DNA of 64,000 bases from Prochlorococcus marinus XMU1419. GTDB lineage: Bacteria > Cyanobacteriota > Cyanobacteriia > PCC-6307 > Cyanobiaceae. Under the pieces are notes generated by a model. The model had not been told where the DNA came from and did no database searches. It saw only the letters and a program-made list of their open reading frames with translations. Made by a program: the position numbers and the translations under genes. Every line of letters starts with the position of its first letter. Position 1 is the first letter of the stretch. Shown piece after piece: positions 63,496 through 64,000 of the stretch. The stretch covers positions 124,001-188,000 of the forward strand of contig NZ_JAAORO010000002.1 in the NCBI RefSeq assembly GCF_017695955.1, read 5' to 3'.

Positions 63496-63555
63496 AATAT
63501 TCGGTTAATAATTTTTTATACTAAGAAATTTTTTTCGCATTCGTTTGTAATTATT

Positions 63556-64000
63556 TTATAAAACATTATTTATTAACTCTAAGATCCTTTCGTCATATTT
63601 TTTGTCTGTTAAATCTATTAACTCTATATTTTTTTTGCCAACCTTTTCATATTCATAACATTTATCGTAATAATCCAGAACTGATTTGCAAACTAAGTCC
63701 CATTTCTCAGTATTAATTGATTCAAGAGCTATTTTTGTTCTTTGCGGTCCTAATCTTTTTTTTATTCTTAATACAGATTCTTGGAGTTCCTCTTTCTTAA
63801 AAACACTATACGTATTTATTAACTCATCTAACCTATTAGATTCGCTCCTTATAATTTCAATCCTCCTAGAATTTTTCATCTGATTGAAAAATTCATGAGG
63901 GATTTTGCATTTTCCTATATTAGCACTTTCAGCTTCTACAAAAATATTATTAGAGTATTTAAAAGAATTTAATTTTTCTGCAATTTTATTTTCAAATTGT
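63556..64000 (-). CDS. mnmH: tRNA 2-selenouridine synthase MnmH, C-terminal part
   Basis: The last 148 residues of a longer protein whose N-terminus lies beyond the right edge; the frame has no stop to base 64000. The motif FVEAESANIGKCKIP followed by a P-LRSxN-like helical domain (RSESNRLDELINTYS and LDYYDKCYEYEKV) matches the C-terminal region of YbbB/SelU (MnmH). This enzyme replaces sulphur by selenium in the wobble uridine of some tRNAs, via a geranylated intermediate. The rhodanese and P-loop parts are outside the window. Confidence 0.85.
   Translation of the reverse strand, partial: QFENKIAEKLNSFKYSNNIFVEAESANIGKCKIPHEFFNQMKNSRRIEIIRSESNRLDELINTYSVFKKEELQESVLRIKKRLGPQRTKIALESINTEKWDLVCKSVLDYYDKCYEYEKVGKKNIELIDLTDKKYDERILELINNVL

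Noticed and set aside
1-64000. CRISPR arrays, insertion sequences, integrases or prophage genes
   Set aside because: No regularly spaced repeats, transposase or integrase motifs, or phage structural genes were found on either strand.

Overview
The window is typical of a streamlined marine picocyanobacterial chromosome, almost certainly a high-light Prochlorococcus. The DNA is visibly very AT-rich, genes are tightly packed, and many proteins are Lys/Asn/Ile-rich. The gene set includes Psb28, PAM68, DUF1816, DUF1830, DUF3288 and DUF3685/Ycf55-like proteins, a CSP41-like protein, the urtABCDE and ureABCDEFG clusters, and the glucosylglycerate genes. I infer the genus from gene content and style; strain assignment would need a database search. 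No phage, transposon, integrase or CRISPR array is visible. One tRNA gene, tRNA-Pro(GGG), is present.

Layout. 1-9.1 kb: a left-truncated GNAT-like protein, a CofE-like protein, a redox-dead thioredoxin-fold protein, DUF3685, hisA, a CSP41-like protein, pgsA, a DUF296-glutaredoxin fusion, an SDR protein and nth. 9.2-14.5 kb: a probable iron and redox block with a FutC-like ABC ATPase, a ferritin behind a Fur-box-like site, a cysteine-rich Crp/Fnr regulator whose upstream region holds a 17/19 Fur-box match, a zinc-ribbon membrane protein, a second ABC ATPase preceded by a 33-residue membrane peptide, and a Rieske oxygenase. 14.6-18.55 kb: a run of small orphan genes, several of them single-helix membrane peptides below usual annotation cut-offs, plus a ribbon-helix-helix-like protein flanked by repeated short sites.

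18.6-33.7 kb: nitrogen and osmolyte metabolism. urtABCDE imports urea, ureEFG and ureDABC hydrolyse it, and gpgS, a GH13 phosphorylase-like gene, gpgP and glycerate kinase could make and recycle the nitrogen-free solute glucosylglycerate. A candidate NtcA site lies upstream of urtA, and a perfect 15-bp hairpin separates urtA from urtB. 33.7-38.4 kb: small photosynthetic-type membrane peptides, uppP, tRNA-Pro, msrA and an MsbA-like exporter.

38.4-53.1 kb: housekeeping genes (trpD, carA, a STAS protein, mrnC, an rRNA methyltransferase, gatA, dnaE, PAM68, rpsO, ruvA, an EamA permease, dnaG). 53.1-55.3 kb: a compact operon umuD-umuC-HExxH protein behind a near-consensus cyanobacterial LexA box; the third gene is the most interesting uncharacterised gene here. 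55.4-64 kb: rlmH, rsmA, ispE, pdhB, secD, secF, an AI-2E family permease, psb28 and a right-truncated mnmH.
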